A stretch of 41,485 nt of DNA. Origin: Treponema sp. GTDB taxonomy: Bacteria; Spirochaetota; Spirochaetia; Treponematales; Breznakiellaceae. The notes under the pieces are model-generated. The model was not told the DNA's origin, did not search any database, and saw only the letters and a list, made by a program, of their open reading frames with translations. How positions within the stretch are numbered: the stretch's first letter is position 1; every line of letters starts with the position of its first letter. Position numbers and translations under genes: made by a program. The DNA is taken from NCBI GenBank assembly GCA_009787835.1, contig WQSN01000024.1:1-41485 (forward strand), given 5' to 3'. This document shows positions 1-8,026 of the stretch, one piece after another.

Positions 1-9
1 AAGTATTAC

Positions 10-375
10 ATGGCGCGTCTTGTGGGGGTTGACCTCCCGAATAAACATGTGAATATCGCATTGACCTATATATTCGGTATCGGCAGGTCGAGCGCGGATG
101 AGATTTGCCAAAAGGCGAAACTTGATCCGCTGCGGATGATAAATGATCTGTCTCAGGAAGAACTTAATGAGTTAAGGCAGATTATCGAAAGCGATTATAA
201 GGTTGAAGGCCGTCTGCGTACCGAAGTCGCGCTGAATATTAAACGGCTTATGGATATTGGCTGTTACCGGGGATTACGTCACCGCAAAGGGCTGCCGTTG
301 CGCGGTCAGCGTACGAGAACAAATGCCCGTACGCGTAAAGGAAAGAAAAAGACCGTCGCCGGTAAAAAGAAATAG
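10..375 (+). CDS. rpsM: 30S ribosomal protein S13
   Basis: Ribosomal protein S13 of the small-subunit head, which contacts tRNA and the inter-subunit bridge. The 121 residues match the family's usual length. The start [13 protein letters not shown], the helix-two-turn-helix region ([14 protein letters not shown], about residues 20-33) and the basic tail [15 protein letters not shown] are diagnostic. The ATG at 10 lies at the window edge, so its ribosome binding site is outside. It is the first visible gene of the block rpsM-rpsK-rpsD-rpoA-rplQ, the usual end of the bacterial alpha operon. Nothing unusual in the protein. Confidence 0.98.
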   Translation: MARLVGVDLPNKHVNIALTYIFGIGRSSADEICQKAKLDPLRMINDLSQEELNELRQIIESDYKVEGRLRTEVALNIKRLMDIGCYRGLRHRKGLPLRGQRTRTNARTRKGKKKTVAGKKK

Positions 376-413
376 GTTAAAATTTTTTTATATAAGCCTT
401 ATTGGAGGAGTGA

Positions 414-797
414 GTGGCTGCAGCTTCAAAAAAGAAGAAAGAAAAAAAATCAGTATATGAAGGTAATGTCTTTATTCAGGCTACCTTTAATAATACAATT
501 GTTACCATAACCGATTTGATGGGGAACACGGTTTCCTGGGCAAGTTCCGGTATGCTGCAATTCAGGGGAGCGAAGAAATCAACTCCGTTTGCGGCTCAAT
601 CCGTAACAGAAACTGCCGCTCAAAAAGCGCTGCAGGCCGGCTTACGTGAAGTTCATGTGTTTATCAAAGGACCCGGGATTGGCAGAGAAGCCGCTATCCG
701 GCAGCTTGGCGTGATGGGTATAAAAGTGAAATCAATCAGCGATGTTACGCCTATTCCGCATAATGGCTGCAGGCCCAGGAAAACGCGGCGCATATAA
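414..797 (+). CDS. rpsK: 30S ribosomal protein S11
   Basis: Ribosomal protein S11 of the 30S platform, near the mRNA exit and the anti-Shine-Dalgarno region. It is 127 residues, normal length. The core [17 protein letters not shown] and the C-terminal [15 protein letters not shown] are characteristic. The start is GTG at 414, placed by a strong GGAGGAG ribosome binding site at 404-410. It lies 38 bases after rpsM and is clearly part of the same operon. Confidence 0.98.
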   Translation: MAAASKKKKEKKSVYEGNVFIQATFNNTIVTITDLMGNTVSWASSGMLQFRGAKKSTPFAAQSVTETAAQKALQAGLREVHVFIKGPGIGREAAIRQLGVMGIKVKSISDVTPIPHNGCRPRKTRRI

Positions 798-802
798 TAT
801 TA

Positions 803-828
803 GTATCTGCCGTTAAAACGGCAGATAC
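803..828 (+). promoter_or_regulatory. Perfect stem-loop between rpsK and rpsD
   Basis: Two 12-base arms, GTATCTGCCGTT at 803-814 and AACGGCAGATAC at 817-828, are perfectly complementary around a two-base centre. In RNA this would form a stable hairpin. It ends 29 bases before the rpsD ATG and has no T-run after it, so it does not look like an intrinsic terminator. It could be an RNA-processing or stability element or a translational operator; S4 is a known autogenous repressor in other bacteria. The role here is inference. Confidence 0.6.
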
Positions 829-857
829 CATAAAGTTTGAAGGAAAGGGAGAGCAGT

Positions 858-1493
858 ATGGCAAGATACACCGGCCCTGTTTGCAGAATGTGCCGTGTAG
901 AACAGAAGAAATTAATGCTAAAGGGTAATCGCTGCAAGAGCGATAAGTGCCCGATTAATAAAAAACGTCCTGCGCCCGGGAAGGATCCTAAATCCCGCCC
1001 GGGTAAACGTTCGGATTACGGAATACAGCTCAGGGAAAAACAAAAGCTGAAAAGAATTTACGGAATGCTCGAAAAACAATTCAGTCTTTTCTTTGAGCGC
1101 GCTCTGCGTATGCCGGGCATTACCGGTGAGAACCTGTTTGTGTTACTGGAACGGCGGCTTGATAATGTTGTCTATCGTATGCGCTTCGCTTCATCCAGGA
1201 GCCAAGCCAGGCAATTGGTGCTACATGGTCATATTCTTGTAAACGGCAGAAAAATCACAATTCCTTCCTATCTTGTAAATCCCGAAAATGAGGTCAGTGT
1301 AACGGAAGGAAGCAAAAATATGACTATTATTAAGGAATCGCTGAGAGAATTCGGCAAATCCGGCGTAATGCCATGGATAAGCCTGGATCCTGACGCGATG
1401 AAAGGGAAGTTCCTAGCGTCTCCACGCCGCAGTGATATTACCGATCTCGGTGATATTAAGGAACAGATGATTATCGAATTATATTCTAAATAA
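858..1493 (+). CDS. rpsD: 30S ribosomal protein S4
   Basis: Ribosomal protein S4, a primary 16S rRNA-binding protein that starts assembly of the 30S body. The chosen start is ATG at 858 ([16 protein letters not shown], 211 residues), preceded by the purine-rich AAGGAAAGGGAGAG. An in-frame start at 837 would add only seven unconserved residues. The N-terminal CRMCR with later CKSDKC suggests a cysteine-containing, possibly zinc-binding form. The S4 RNA-binding domain covers roughly residues 100-165 ([30 protein letters not shown] region). A perfect hairpin sits just upstream. Confidence 0.97.
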   Translation: MARYTGPVCRMCRVEQKKLMLKGNRCKSDKCPINKKRPAPGKDPKSRPGKRSDYGIQLREKQKLKRIYGMLEKQFSLFFERALRMPGITGENLFVLLERRLDNVVYRMRFASSRSQARQLVLHGHILVNGRKITIPSYLVNPENEVSVTEGSKNMTIIKESLREFGKSGVMPWISLDPDAMKGKFLASPRRSDITDLGDIKEQMIIELYSK

Positions 1494-1506
1494 GGAAGGA
1501 AACCTC

Positions 1507-2565
1507 ATGGCACGTAAGAACCTTTTGAAAGGATTCAAGCGCCCGAAAAGTTCTACATATGAACCCGGAGAACTCAATTCCAATTACGGCAGGTTTATCG
1601 CCGCCCCGTTTGAACCGGGGTTTGGTACAACTGTCGGTAATACTTTACGCAGAGTGCTCCTTTCTTCAATACAAGGGTATGCGATTACAGCGGTAAAAAT
1701 TGTCTCGTATGATTCAAACGGGACAGCTCATAATGTGTCCAGCGAATTTGAAACTATTCCCAATATTATTGAGGATACGCTGGAGGTTATTAATAACCTG
1801 AAACAGATTCGCATGAAACTGCCTGATGACATTGAACAGGATATTTTACTGTATGAGTGGTCCGGCAAGGGCGAAATAAAAAGCGATGATTTCGCGCGGT
1901 TCGGACAGGTAGAAGTGCTTTCAACAGGCCAGCATATCATGACCCTCATGGACGATGCCAAAATTGAATTTGAAATTCAAATTGATCTTGGCCGCGGTTA
2001 TGTGCCATCCGAAGTAAATGAACGGTATGTTGAAGTAATCGGAACCATACCGTTAGACGCAATTTTCACGCCGGTAAAAAAGGTAAAGTTCACGGTAGAA
2101 CCGACGCGGGTAGGGCAGCGCAGTGATTATGACAAGCTGGTTCTGGAAATCTGGACCGACGGGACTGTTAAACCTGAAGACGCTCTTGCCGAAGCTGCGA
2201 AAATCGCGAAGGATCATTTTTCTGTTTTCATTAATTTTGACGAAAATAATCTTGGCATTGAGGATGACCTTGATGAAGACAATGAGCGTATCCGTTCAAT
2301 ACTGAATACTCCGGTTGAGGAACTTGAACTTACAGTCCGTTCATCAAACTGTCTTAAAAATGCGAATATTAAAACCATTGGCGAGCTAACGCGCAAGACC
2401 GAGGATGATATTGCAAGAACGCGCAATTTCGGAAAGAAATCTCTACAGGAGATTAAGGATAAACTTAATGAATGGGGTTTAAGTCTTGGAATAACAGACC
2501 TTAATGTCCTAAAATACGCGGGCAGGGTGGATTCCAAGCCAAAGGAAACTGAAGATGAAGCATAG
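1507..2565 (+). CDS. rpoA: DNA-directed RNA polymerase subunit alpha
   Basis: Alpha subunit of RNA polymerase, which dimerises to scaffold beta and beta-prime. Its C-terminal domain binds UP elements and activators. At 352 residues it is slightly longer than the E. coli protein because of an acidic tail. The N-terminal domain contains [21 protein letters not shown] (near residues 35-55). The linker is rich in acidic residues (about 245-260). The C-terminal domain has [19 protein letters not shown] and the helix-hairpin-helix stretch [15 protein letters not shown]. The AAGGAAGGAAACC upstream supports the ATG at 1507. The end overlaps rplQ by 11 bases. Confidence 0.98.
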   Translation: MARKNLLKGFKRPKSSTYEPGELNSNYGRFIAAPFEPGFGTTVGNTLRRVLLSSIQGYAITAVKIVSYDSNGTAHNVSSEFETIPNIIEDTLEVINNLKQIRMKLPDDIEQDILLYEWSGKGEIKSDDFARFGQVEVLSTGQHIMTLMDDAKIEFEIQIDLGRGYVPSEVNERYVEVIGTIPLDAIFTPVKKVKFTVEPTRVGQRSDYDKLVLEIWTDGTVKPEDALAEAAKIAKDHFSVFINFDENNLGIEDDLDEDNERIRSILNTPVEELELTVRSSNCLKNANIKTIGELTRKTEDDIARTRNFGKKSLQEIKDKLNEWGLSLGITDLNVLKYAGRVDSKPKETEDEA

Positions 2566-2971
2566 GAGAGGGTTTAATCCCCTGGAAAGAATGTCAGCGC
2601 ACCGCAAGGCGCTGCATAGAAACATGGTTACGTCTCTGTTCAGAATGGAACGTATAAAAACCACAAAGGCAAAAGCTCTGGCGGTCAGACGCACTGCCGA
2701 GAAGATGATTACCCGCGCGAAAGAAGATTCTGTTCATAACCGGCGGATTGTTTCAGGCCGTTTGTATGATGAGGCAATCGTAGCGAAGCTTTTTACCGCT
2801 ATCGCGCCCAGGATGAAAGACAGAAACGGCGGTTATACCCGTATATTGAAACTCGGTGAACGAAAGGGAGACGCAGCGGAACTGGTAATTCTGGAACTCG
2901 TTGATTATAAATTAGATACAGAAGAAAAAAAGAAATCCAATAATAAAGACAAAAAGGACAAGGGGAAATAG
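2555..2971 (+). CDS. rplQ: 50S ribosomal protein L17
   Basis: Ribosomal protein L17, located near the peptide exit tunnel. The start [20 protein letters not shown] and the core [19 protein letters not shown] are diagnostic of the family. At 138 residues it carries a lysine-rich C-terminal extension (from about residue 122) beyond the common bacterial length. The ATG at 2555 overlaps the last 11 bases of rpoA, and GAAGATGAAG precedes it, suggesting translational coupling. Confidence 0.97.
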   Translation: MKHRRGFNPLERMSAHRKALHRNMVTSLFRMERIKTTKAKALAVRRTAEKMITRAKEDSVHNRRIVSGRLYDEAIVAKLFTAIAPRMKDRNGGYTRILKLGERKGDAAELVILELVDYKLDTEEKKKSNNKDKKDKGK

Positions 2972-3184
2972 ATGTCTAAAGCGCACAGAGGCAAGGGAAT
3001 TCGGGATCAATTTGCCCACGGCCGAGGTGAATGTCCGGTCTGCAAGAGAGTAAATGTAAAGGTTCTGTACGAACAGGAAGGCGAAGGTAAAAAGTACAAG
3101 ATCTGTAAAATATGCAAGGCTGCGATCAAACACGGAAAGAAAAAACTTCCCGCCGCGGTTAAACCTGCCGAAGCGGCTACATGA
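2972..3184 (+). CDS. Small zinc-ribbon protein following rplQ
   Basis: A 70-residue basic protein whose ATG follows the rplQ stop codon with no gap, so it is probably translated by re-initiation in the same operon. It has two CxxC pairs: C21-P-V-C24 and C45-K-I-C48, separated by a charged hairpin-like segment. This arrangement is typical of a zinc ribbon. The N-terminus (SKAHRGKGIRD) and lysine-rich region after residue 54 could bind RNA. I do not recognise a characterised family. By position it may be a ribosome- or RNA polymerase-associated factor, but that is inference. Confidence 0.85.
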   Translation: MSKAHRGKGIRDQFAHGRGECPVCKRVNVKVLYEQEGEGKKYKICKICKAAIKHGKKKLPAAVKPAEAAT

Positions 3185-3227
3185 CGGTATAGCCGATTAG
3201 GTGTTATCTACAGTAAAAATCGCCTCT

Positions 3228-4247
3228 TCATCCTGTAACTCTTTCCCAGACTTTAATATTCAATTTTATCAGCTCAGGTATATCAAGATGATACGGACAC
3301 CTCTTTACGCATTCCCTGCATTGAAGGCATGTTCTGGCTTTTTCTACTGGCTGCGCCAGCATTAATTTAAAACGTTCCTTTGTAAAACGTTTTTCACAGC
3401 TTTCAGCGCATAAAACCCAGCTTATATCAATATTCTGCGGACAGGGCTGGCAGTAATCGCAGCGATGGCACCATGTGGAACCGAATTCTGCGCGCAGTTT
3501 ATTGATTTTTTCTTTGTCTTCGGCAGTGATTGTTTGTTTTTTCTCAATTATTTGAGCGATTTCACGTATTTCTTCAATTTTTTCAATGCCGGGATCGGGA
3601 ATAATATTATCAAATTGCATCAGATAGCGGAAAGCCAGTTCTGCGCTTTCCAGTCTGCCGCCGCCCATCGGTTTCATTGCGATAAAACCCATGTCCAGTT
3701 CTTTCGCAAGCGGGATAACCTCTTTGGCGGCGGTATTATCAATAAAATTAAATGGAAACTGAACTGAAGCGAATTTTCCGGTCTTCATCATTTCTATGCA
3801 GAGTTCAAGGCTGTGACTCGAAAAACCGGGGAAACGCACCTTTCCTGTTTTTACCGCTTCCTGCAATCCTTCGTAAGCGCCGCCCGGAGCAAAGACAGCG
3901 TCTCTTTTTTCGATGGAACCGATATTATGAATCTGCATTATATCTATATAATCTGTGCCCAATCGCTTCAGGCTTAGGTCAAGCTGTTCATTGAAAGTTT
4001 TTTTATCATTTGCCGGGGATTTTGTCGCGATAATAAGTTCTTCCCTTTTTAATCCTTTTATTCCATGACCTATCTTCTCTTCGCTGTCGGCGTATCCGTG
4101 GGCGGTGTCAATAAAGTTTATGCCAAGATCCACTGTTTCCCTGATAAGCTTGGCTGCCTCGTCTTTTGGAACGCGCATAACAGGAATACCGCCAAAAGCG
4201 ACCTTACTGACCATTAACTCTGTTTTGCCAAATCTTGTTTTTTCCAT
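3228..4247 (-). CDS. Aldo/keto reductase with C-terminal 4Fe-4S ferredoxin domain
   Basis: An NAD(P)H-linked aldo/keto reductase fused to an iron-sulfur module, as in the COG1453 group. The TIM-barrel part (about 1-240) has the tetrad candidates D47, Y52, K76 and H107, with the motif FIDTAHGYADSE. The C-terminal part has one clustered set C260, C263, C266, C269 (also C280, C284) and a second CxxCxxCxxxCP set at 307-317, consistent with binding of 4Fe-4S clusters. The physiological substrate is unknown. The AAGGAG site just upstream supports the ATG at 4247, and a TATAAT-like box lies at 4270-4275 on this strand. It is convergent with the ribosomal operon, 43 bases away. Confidence 0.93.
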   Translation of the reverse strand: MEKTRFGKTELMVSKVAFGGIPVMRVPKDEAAKLIRETVDLGINFIDTAHGYADSEEKIGHGIKGLKREELIIATKSPANDKKTFNEQLDLSLKRLGTDYIDIMQIHNIGSIEKRDAVFAPGGAYEGLQEAVKTGKVRFPGFSSHSLELCIEMMKTGKFASVQFPFNFIDNTAAKEVIPLAKELDMGFIAMKPMGGGRLESAELAFRYLMQFDNIIPDPGIEKIEEIREIAQIIEKKQTITAEDKEKINKLRAEFGSTWCHRCDYCQPCPQNIDISWVLCAESCEKRFTKERFKLMLAQPVEKARTCLQCRECVKRCPYHLDIPELIKLNIKVWERVTG

Positions 4248-4342
4248 TTTTATCTCCTTATTATAAAATATTATATTATCAGGGAAATGACCAGTTGTTG
4301 TAATGGGATTGGCAGGACAACTGACAAGTCTATTCGTGCTGA

Positions 4343-4391
4343 GGGGTTTAATACCCCGCCCCTCTGGGGTGTTCTTAAGGTATTAAACCCC
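4343..4391. repeat. Inverted repeat, 13-bp arms (intergenic palindrome 1)
   Basis: GGGGTTTAATACC at 4343-4355 is repeated in perfect inverse as GGTATTAAACCCC at 4379-4391. A competing inner pairing, ACCCC (4353-4357) with GGGGT (4366-4370), lies inside. It is in the 200-base gap between the CapA-like gene and the aldo/keto reductase gene. No T-run follows on either strand. It shares the ATACCCCGC core with the neighbouring palindrome, so the two may belong to one family of dispersed palindromic repeats. Confidence 0.7.
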
Positions 4392-4409
4392 GAATGCAAT
4401 TCCACTGGA

Positions 4410-4449
4410 GAACGAACGATACCCCGCTGCTCTGCGGCGGGGTTCGTTC
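4410..4449. repeat. Inverted repeat, compound hairpin (intergenic palindrome 2)
   Basis: Outer arms GAACGAAC (4410-4417) and GTTCGTTC (4442-4449) enclose an inner GC-rich stem, CCCCGCTGC (4422-4430) with GCGGCGGGG (4434-4442), allowing one G-T pair, around a TCT loop. The inner and outer right arms share base 4442. The element overlaps the stop codon of the CapA-like gene (TGA on the minus strand at 4448-4450), so it lies at its mRNA 3' end and could act as a 3' stability element or weak terminator. No U-tract is visible. Confidence 0.7.
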
Positions 4450-5632
4450 ATTGAACAAATCCAATTATGCCTGTGTTCAGTTTGCTCAGCACAGAATTAA
4501 TGAACTCAAATGATAAACTGTTCTCATCATCATATAAAAAATGTTTTTTTAGTAAATCATCGGTGTATAAATAAACCGGGTATATTTTTGTTCCGGTATA
4601 ATCTTTCCTGAAATGACAGATAACAGGAATTAGCCCGGAACTGGATATGTAAAGATCGTCATCCTTTACAAATGTTACAAGCATTAAAGCGCCCAGTACT
4701 CTTTCCCTCTCTGTTTGATTGGAAACCAGATTCCCTAGCGAGTAAAAACATAGTGTTTCTTTTCCGTCCGGGCGGGGCAGTTTTTCGGCCTTTTGCAGAA
4801 CATGCGGATGATGCCCGATTATTAAATCAACATTATGCTCCGCGATGAAAAGAGCCATGTCTTTCTGCGCTTTAACAGGTTCCATTGTATATTCATCGCC
4901 CCAATGCATCGAGACAACCAGAAAATCACATAACGGGCGCAGGTTATTTATTTCTTCGGTCATTATTCTTCTGTTGATAAGAGAGACCAGATTGGGATTG
5001 CTTGCAGGCGGCGAAAAGCCGTTAAGGGCGTAAGTATATGATAAAAATCCCAAAGTGATGTTGTTTTTGGTAACAATCCGCGCGCTTTCCCCTTCTTTTC
5101 TGGCGCCTATTACCGTTATTTCCGGTATAGTGTTCCAAAGATCTAATGTCGCGCAAAGACCTGTTTCTCCCATGTCCATGGCATGATTATTCGCGTGGTT
5201 AACAATATCAAAGCCGGTATCCGCCAGATTGCGCGCAAGAGCCTGCGGCGTGTTAAATAAAGGATATCCTGAATAGTCAAATTCTTCTCCCGCCATCACC
5301 GTTTCCTGGTTTATAAACGCGAGATCCGCATTTTCTATCAGGCTTTTTATCTCTGAATAGATGGGGCTAAAATCATAAGTGTCTTCTTTTCTATGCGTTC
5401 TGATTATTGTCCTGTGAAATAAATTATCTCCCGCCGCCATGAGCGTAAGTGAGTATTGCGGTGTTATCGCTTCTGTCTGAACGGCTTCTATCTGAAAAAT
5501 TTCAGCTTTAATAATTTCTGTTTGGACAGACTCCTGTTCAATCTCCGCGATTGCCTGTTCTGTTTTTTTACATGAAAATATTGATATTACAAAGAAAAAT
5601 ATGATAAATAATTTTTTATTCACATATTCCAC
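4448..5632 (-). CDS. CapA-family metallophosphatase-like lipoprotein
   Basis: A protein of the CapA/PgsA group (calcineurin-like phosphoesterase fold, found in poly-gamma-glutamate capsule systems and elsewhere). The N-terminus NKKLFIIFFFVISIFSCKK is a lipoprotein signal with a probable lipidated cysteine. The catalytic part shows MAAGDNLFHRTI, NQETVM, NHANNHAMDMGETGL, SMHWGDEY and IGHHPHVLQ, the metal-ligand motifs in the usual order. The start is GTG at 5632, overlapping prmC by 17 bases; a second in-frame GTG at 5623 would give a signal peptide starting directly at NKK. No capBCA partner genes are nearby, so a capsule role is not supported. Confidence 0.9.
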   Translation of the reverse strand: MEYVNKKLFIIFFFVISIFSCKKTEQAIAEIEQESVQTEIIKAEIFQIEAVQTEAITPQYSLTLMAAGDNLFHRTIIRTHRKEDTYDFSPIYSEIKSLIENADLAFINQETVMAGEEFDYSGYPLFNTPQALARNLADTGFDIVNHANNHAMDMGETGLCATLDLWNTIPEITVIGARKEGESARIVTKNNITLGFLSYTYALNGFSPPASNPNLVSLINRRIMTEEINNLRPLCDFLVVSMHWGDEYTMEPVKAQKDMALFIAEHNVDLIIGHHPHVLQKAEKLPRPDGKETLCFYSLGNLVSNQTERERVLGALMLVTFVKDDDLYISSSGLIPVICHFRKDYTGTKIYPVYLYTDDLLKKHFLYDDENSLSFEFINSVLSKLNTGIIGFVQ

Positions 5633-6527
5633 AGATAACCCGCTCCTGGTTTGATAGGTCTTTATATAATTTTATACTATTGAACCCACTGTTTTCCAGT
5701 AAAATGCCGATTTTTTTCATCTGACGCGGATCCGCTTCCAGAACAAGCGCTCCGCCCGGGATCAGATGCTGCACAGCGCCTTCTATTATGCATTTGATTA
5801 TTTGCAGACCTGATTTTCCTCCGTCAAGAGCGATACGCGGCTCATTTTGCACTTCGGCAGAGAGGGTTTTTATTTCACCGCAGGGGATGTAGGGAGGGTT
5901 AGAGACGATTAATGAGAAACGCGGGACAAGTGATGAGGAGCCGCCATTGGGTAATTTATGGTTTTCTGATGGCAGAGCGCTGTAAAGGTCTCCAAGGCGG
6001 AAATGTATACTGTTTTCTGGAAGCAGCCGGACGGCGTTGGCTTTTGCTGTTTCAAGGGCCTGCTCGGATATGTCCGAGGCCCATATTTCCATCTGCGGCT
6101 GTTCATGTTTAAGGGAAATTGCCACCGCTCCGCTTCCTGTGCATAAATCAAGTACGCGCGCTTCATTAGCTGCAATTCCGCTTCCAGCCCCTGCTTGATC
6201 ATTGAAAACTGCAATTGCCGCTTCCACCAGTGTTTCCGTATCAGGGCGCGGAACAAGCACGGAAGGATTTACATGAAATTCCAGCCCTCTGAATTCCCTA
6301 TAACCCAGTATATACGCGGCGCATTCGCCCTTTAAACGCCTTGCGATTAATTCGTTAAATGCCATATACGCTTCCTGTGGCAGCGGTTCTGCGGCTGAAG
6401 CGATCAGCTTTGCGCGTCCTGTATCCAGTATTTTCGCCAGTAAAAGAGACGCGTCAAGGTTTGAGTTTTCGATACCGGCTTTTTTCAGCGCGAAGCCGGC
6501 TTCTTTCAGCGCATCACGTATGGTCAT
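5616..6527 (-). CDS. prmC: Peptide chain release factor N5-glutamine methyltransferase
   Basis: Methylates the glutamine of the GGQ motif in class I release factors, using S-adenosylmethionine. The N-terminal helical domain is followed by the Rossmann methyltransferase fold: VLDLCTGSGAVAISL (about 125-139) and the catalytic NPPY at residues 210-213. At 303 residues it is near the family's usual length. An insertion around residues 109-122 is rich in Ala and Gly, and a Pro/Ser/Gly-rich stretch around 188-202 is unusual but not disruptive. It lies 19 bases after prfA, the gene for its substrate, which is the classic arrangement. Its last codons overlap the CapA-like gene. Confidence 0.96.
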   Translation of the reverse strand: MTIRDALKEAGFALKKAGIENSNLDASLLLAKILDTGRAKLIASAAEPLPQEAYMAFNELIARRLKGECAAYILGYREFRGLEFHVNPSVLVPRPDTETLVEAAIAVFNDQAGAGSGIAANEARVLDLCTGSGAVAISLKHEQPQMEIWASDISEQALETAKANAVRLLPENSIHFRLGDLYSALPSENHKLPNGGSSSLVPRFSLIVSNPPYIPCGEIKTLSAEVQNEPRIALDGGKSGLQIIKCIIEGAVQHLIPGGALVLEADPRQMKKIGILLENSGFNSIKLYKDLSNQERVICGICE

Positions 6528-6546
6528 GGCGCATAATTACGGACGT

Positions 6547-7680
6547 TTACGACGCAATAGCGTCATCAAGAGGGGATTCCAGAGATCCGGATTTCAGTCC
6601 CGGCCGGCGTTCAATGCCGCTATTCTGAAGCATTTCTTCTTTGGCGGAAAGTTTCAGGGCATCGAAAAGCTCCGCTGTATCGCCCTGCATAATCAGGTCA
6701 AGTTTATATAACGTAAGATTTATTCTGTGATCTGTCAGGCGGTTCTGGGGGAAATTATATGTTCTGATTCTCTGCGATCTGTCTCCTGAGCCGACCTGGG
6801 TTTTTCTCACTTCAGCGCGCTGGGCCGCGGCTTTCGCTTCTTCCATCTCGTAAATGCGCGCACGAAGGATGCGCATGGCTTTTGCCTTGTTTTTTATCTG
6901 GCTTTTTTCATCCTGACAGTGAACCGTGATCCCGGAAGGCAGATGCGTTATGCGCACAGCGGAATCCGTTGTGTTAACGCACTGGCCGCCGGGGCCGCCC
7001 GCGCGCATTACATCAATGCGTAAATCCTCTTGCCTTATGTCAATCTCTGTTTCGTCCGCTTCAGGCAGAACGGCCACAGTTACAGCCGATGTGTGAATCC
7101 TGCCTGACGACTCTGTTGTTGGAACCCTTTGCACGCGGTGAACTCCCGATTCATAGCGCATGTTCTCGTAGACATTGTTTCCGCTGATGGAAAACACAAT
7201 TTCTTTTATGCCGCCAAGCTCCGTGTCATTGGAGTTCATTATCTCGAATTTCCAGCCTTTTGTTTCCGCAAACCGCGAATACATTCTGTATAGGTCAGAT
7301 GCGAAAAGCGCCGCCTCTTCTCCGCCTGTTCCGGCGCGTATCTCCATAATGATGTTTTTTTCGTCCAGGGGATCTTTTGGAATGAGCATAAGCTTTAATT
7401 TGTCTACGGCTGCGGTAAACCTTGTTTCAAGCTCCTTAATTTCTTCCCTTGCAAGATCCTTCATTTCCGGATCTTTCTCTTCCTGAAGAAGCGTTTTCGC
7501 TTCGTTTATTTGTTTTTCCAGTTCGTTTTGAGTATTGTAGATTGCGGCTATTTCGCCAAGATGAGAGTGTTCCTTCATTGTATCACGGTAAAGTTTCTGA
7601 TCTTTTACCAGAGCCGGATCCTGAATTAACAGCGTTAATTCATCGTATCGTTTAAGAAGGGAGTTAAGACGTTCGTTCAT
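6547..7680 (-). CDS. prfA: Peptide chain release factor 1
   Basis: Class I release factor recognising UAA and UAG. The catalytic GGQ is at residues 231-233 ([10 protein letters not shown]). The codon-recognition tripeptide is of the PxT type (VPTTES, P187-T189), which marks RF1 rather than RF2. The N-terminal PCRF domain covers about 1-110, followed by [14 protein letters not shown]. At 377 residues it carries about 15-20 extra residues at the C-terminus compared with E. coli RF1. It lies directly upstream of prmC. Confidence 0.97.
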   Translation of the reverse strand: MNERLNSLLKRYDELTLLIQDPALVKDQKLYRDTMKEHSHLGEIAAIYNTQNELEKQINEAKTLLQEEKDPEMKDLAREEIKELETRFTAAVDKLKLMLIPKDPLDEKNIIMEIRAGTGGEEAALFASDLYRMYSRFAETKGWKFEIMNSNDTELGGIKEIVFSISGNNVYENMRYESGVHRVQRVPTTESSGRIHTSAVTVAVLPEADETEIDIRQEDLRIDVMRAGGPGGQCVNTTDSAVRITHLPSGITVHCQDEKSQIKNKAKAMRILRARIYEMEEAKAAAQRAEVRKTQVGSGDRSQRIRTYNFPQNRLTDHRINLTLYKLDLIMQGDTAELFDALKLSAKEEMLQNSGIERRPGLKSGSLESPLDDAIAS

Positions 7681-7694
7681 TTTATTGCCCTGTG

Positions 7695-7862
7695 TTATTT
7701 TTCAATAAAATTCGGGCAGGAGTATATTACCAATTCCATTGGATTTTCTTCGCTGGAAAAAGAATCCAGCGTTTCTATTATCGTATCCTGAACCTGGCAC
7801 TTTCCGGCAGACGCGCAAAGCGGACATGCCCCGTTACCCCGCGGATTTAATTCAACTTTCAT
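7695..7862 (-). CDS. Small cysteine-containing protein (55 aa) upstream of prfA
   Basis: A short open frame from ATG at 7862 to TAA at 7695-7697, only 14 bases before prfA on the same strand. The 55-residue product has C13-P-L-C16, C22 and C49, which could coordinate zinc or an iron-sulfur cluster, and an acidic middle. An in-frame TAA two codons upstream fixes this as the first ATG. No good Shine-Dalgarno sequence is visible. I do not recognise a family. The cysteine spacing and its position in a tight operon favour a real gene, but evidence is limited to this. Confidence 0.55.
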   Translation of the reverse strand: MKVELNPRGNGACPLCASAGKCQVQDTIIETLDSFSSEENPMELVIYSCPNFIEK

Positions 7863-8026
7863 AATTTATGGTAGCAGATTATTGTGTAAATGTATATATA
7901 TTTTAGACCTGTTGTATAGGCTCCGGGGACTGAAGATACTCACTGGCGTTTTGTAGATGATTTTCCGGCTGTCTGGGATTAAATTTCTCATATCTCTGGA
8001 CTTGAGAGTATTTTAGTATTAAAATT

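Noticed and set aside
837-857. Longer rpsD start at 837
   Set aside because: The ATG at 858 has a purine-rich site just upstream and the normal S4 N-terminus.
4248-4447. Small RNA or additional gene in the 200-base gap
   Set aside because: Only the two palindromes are evident; no open frame or promoter pair could be supported.
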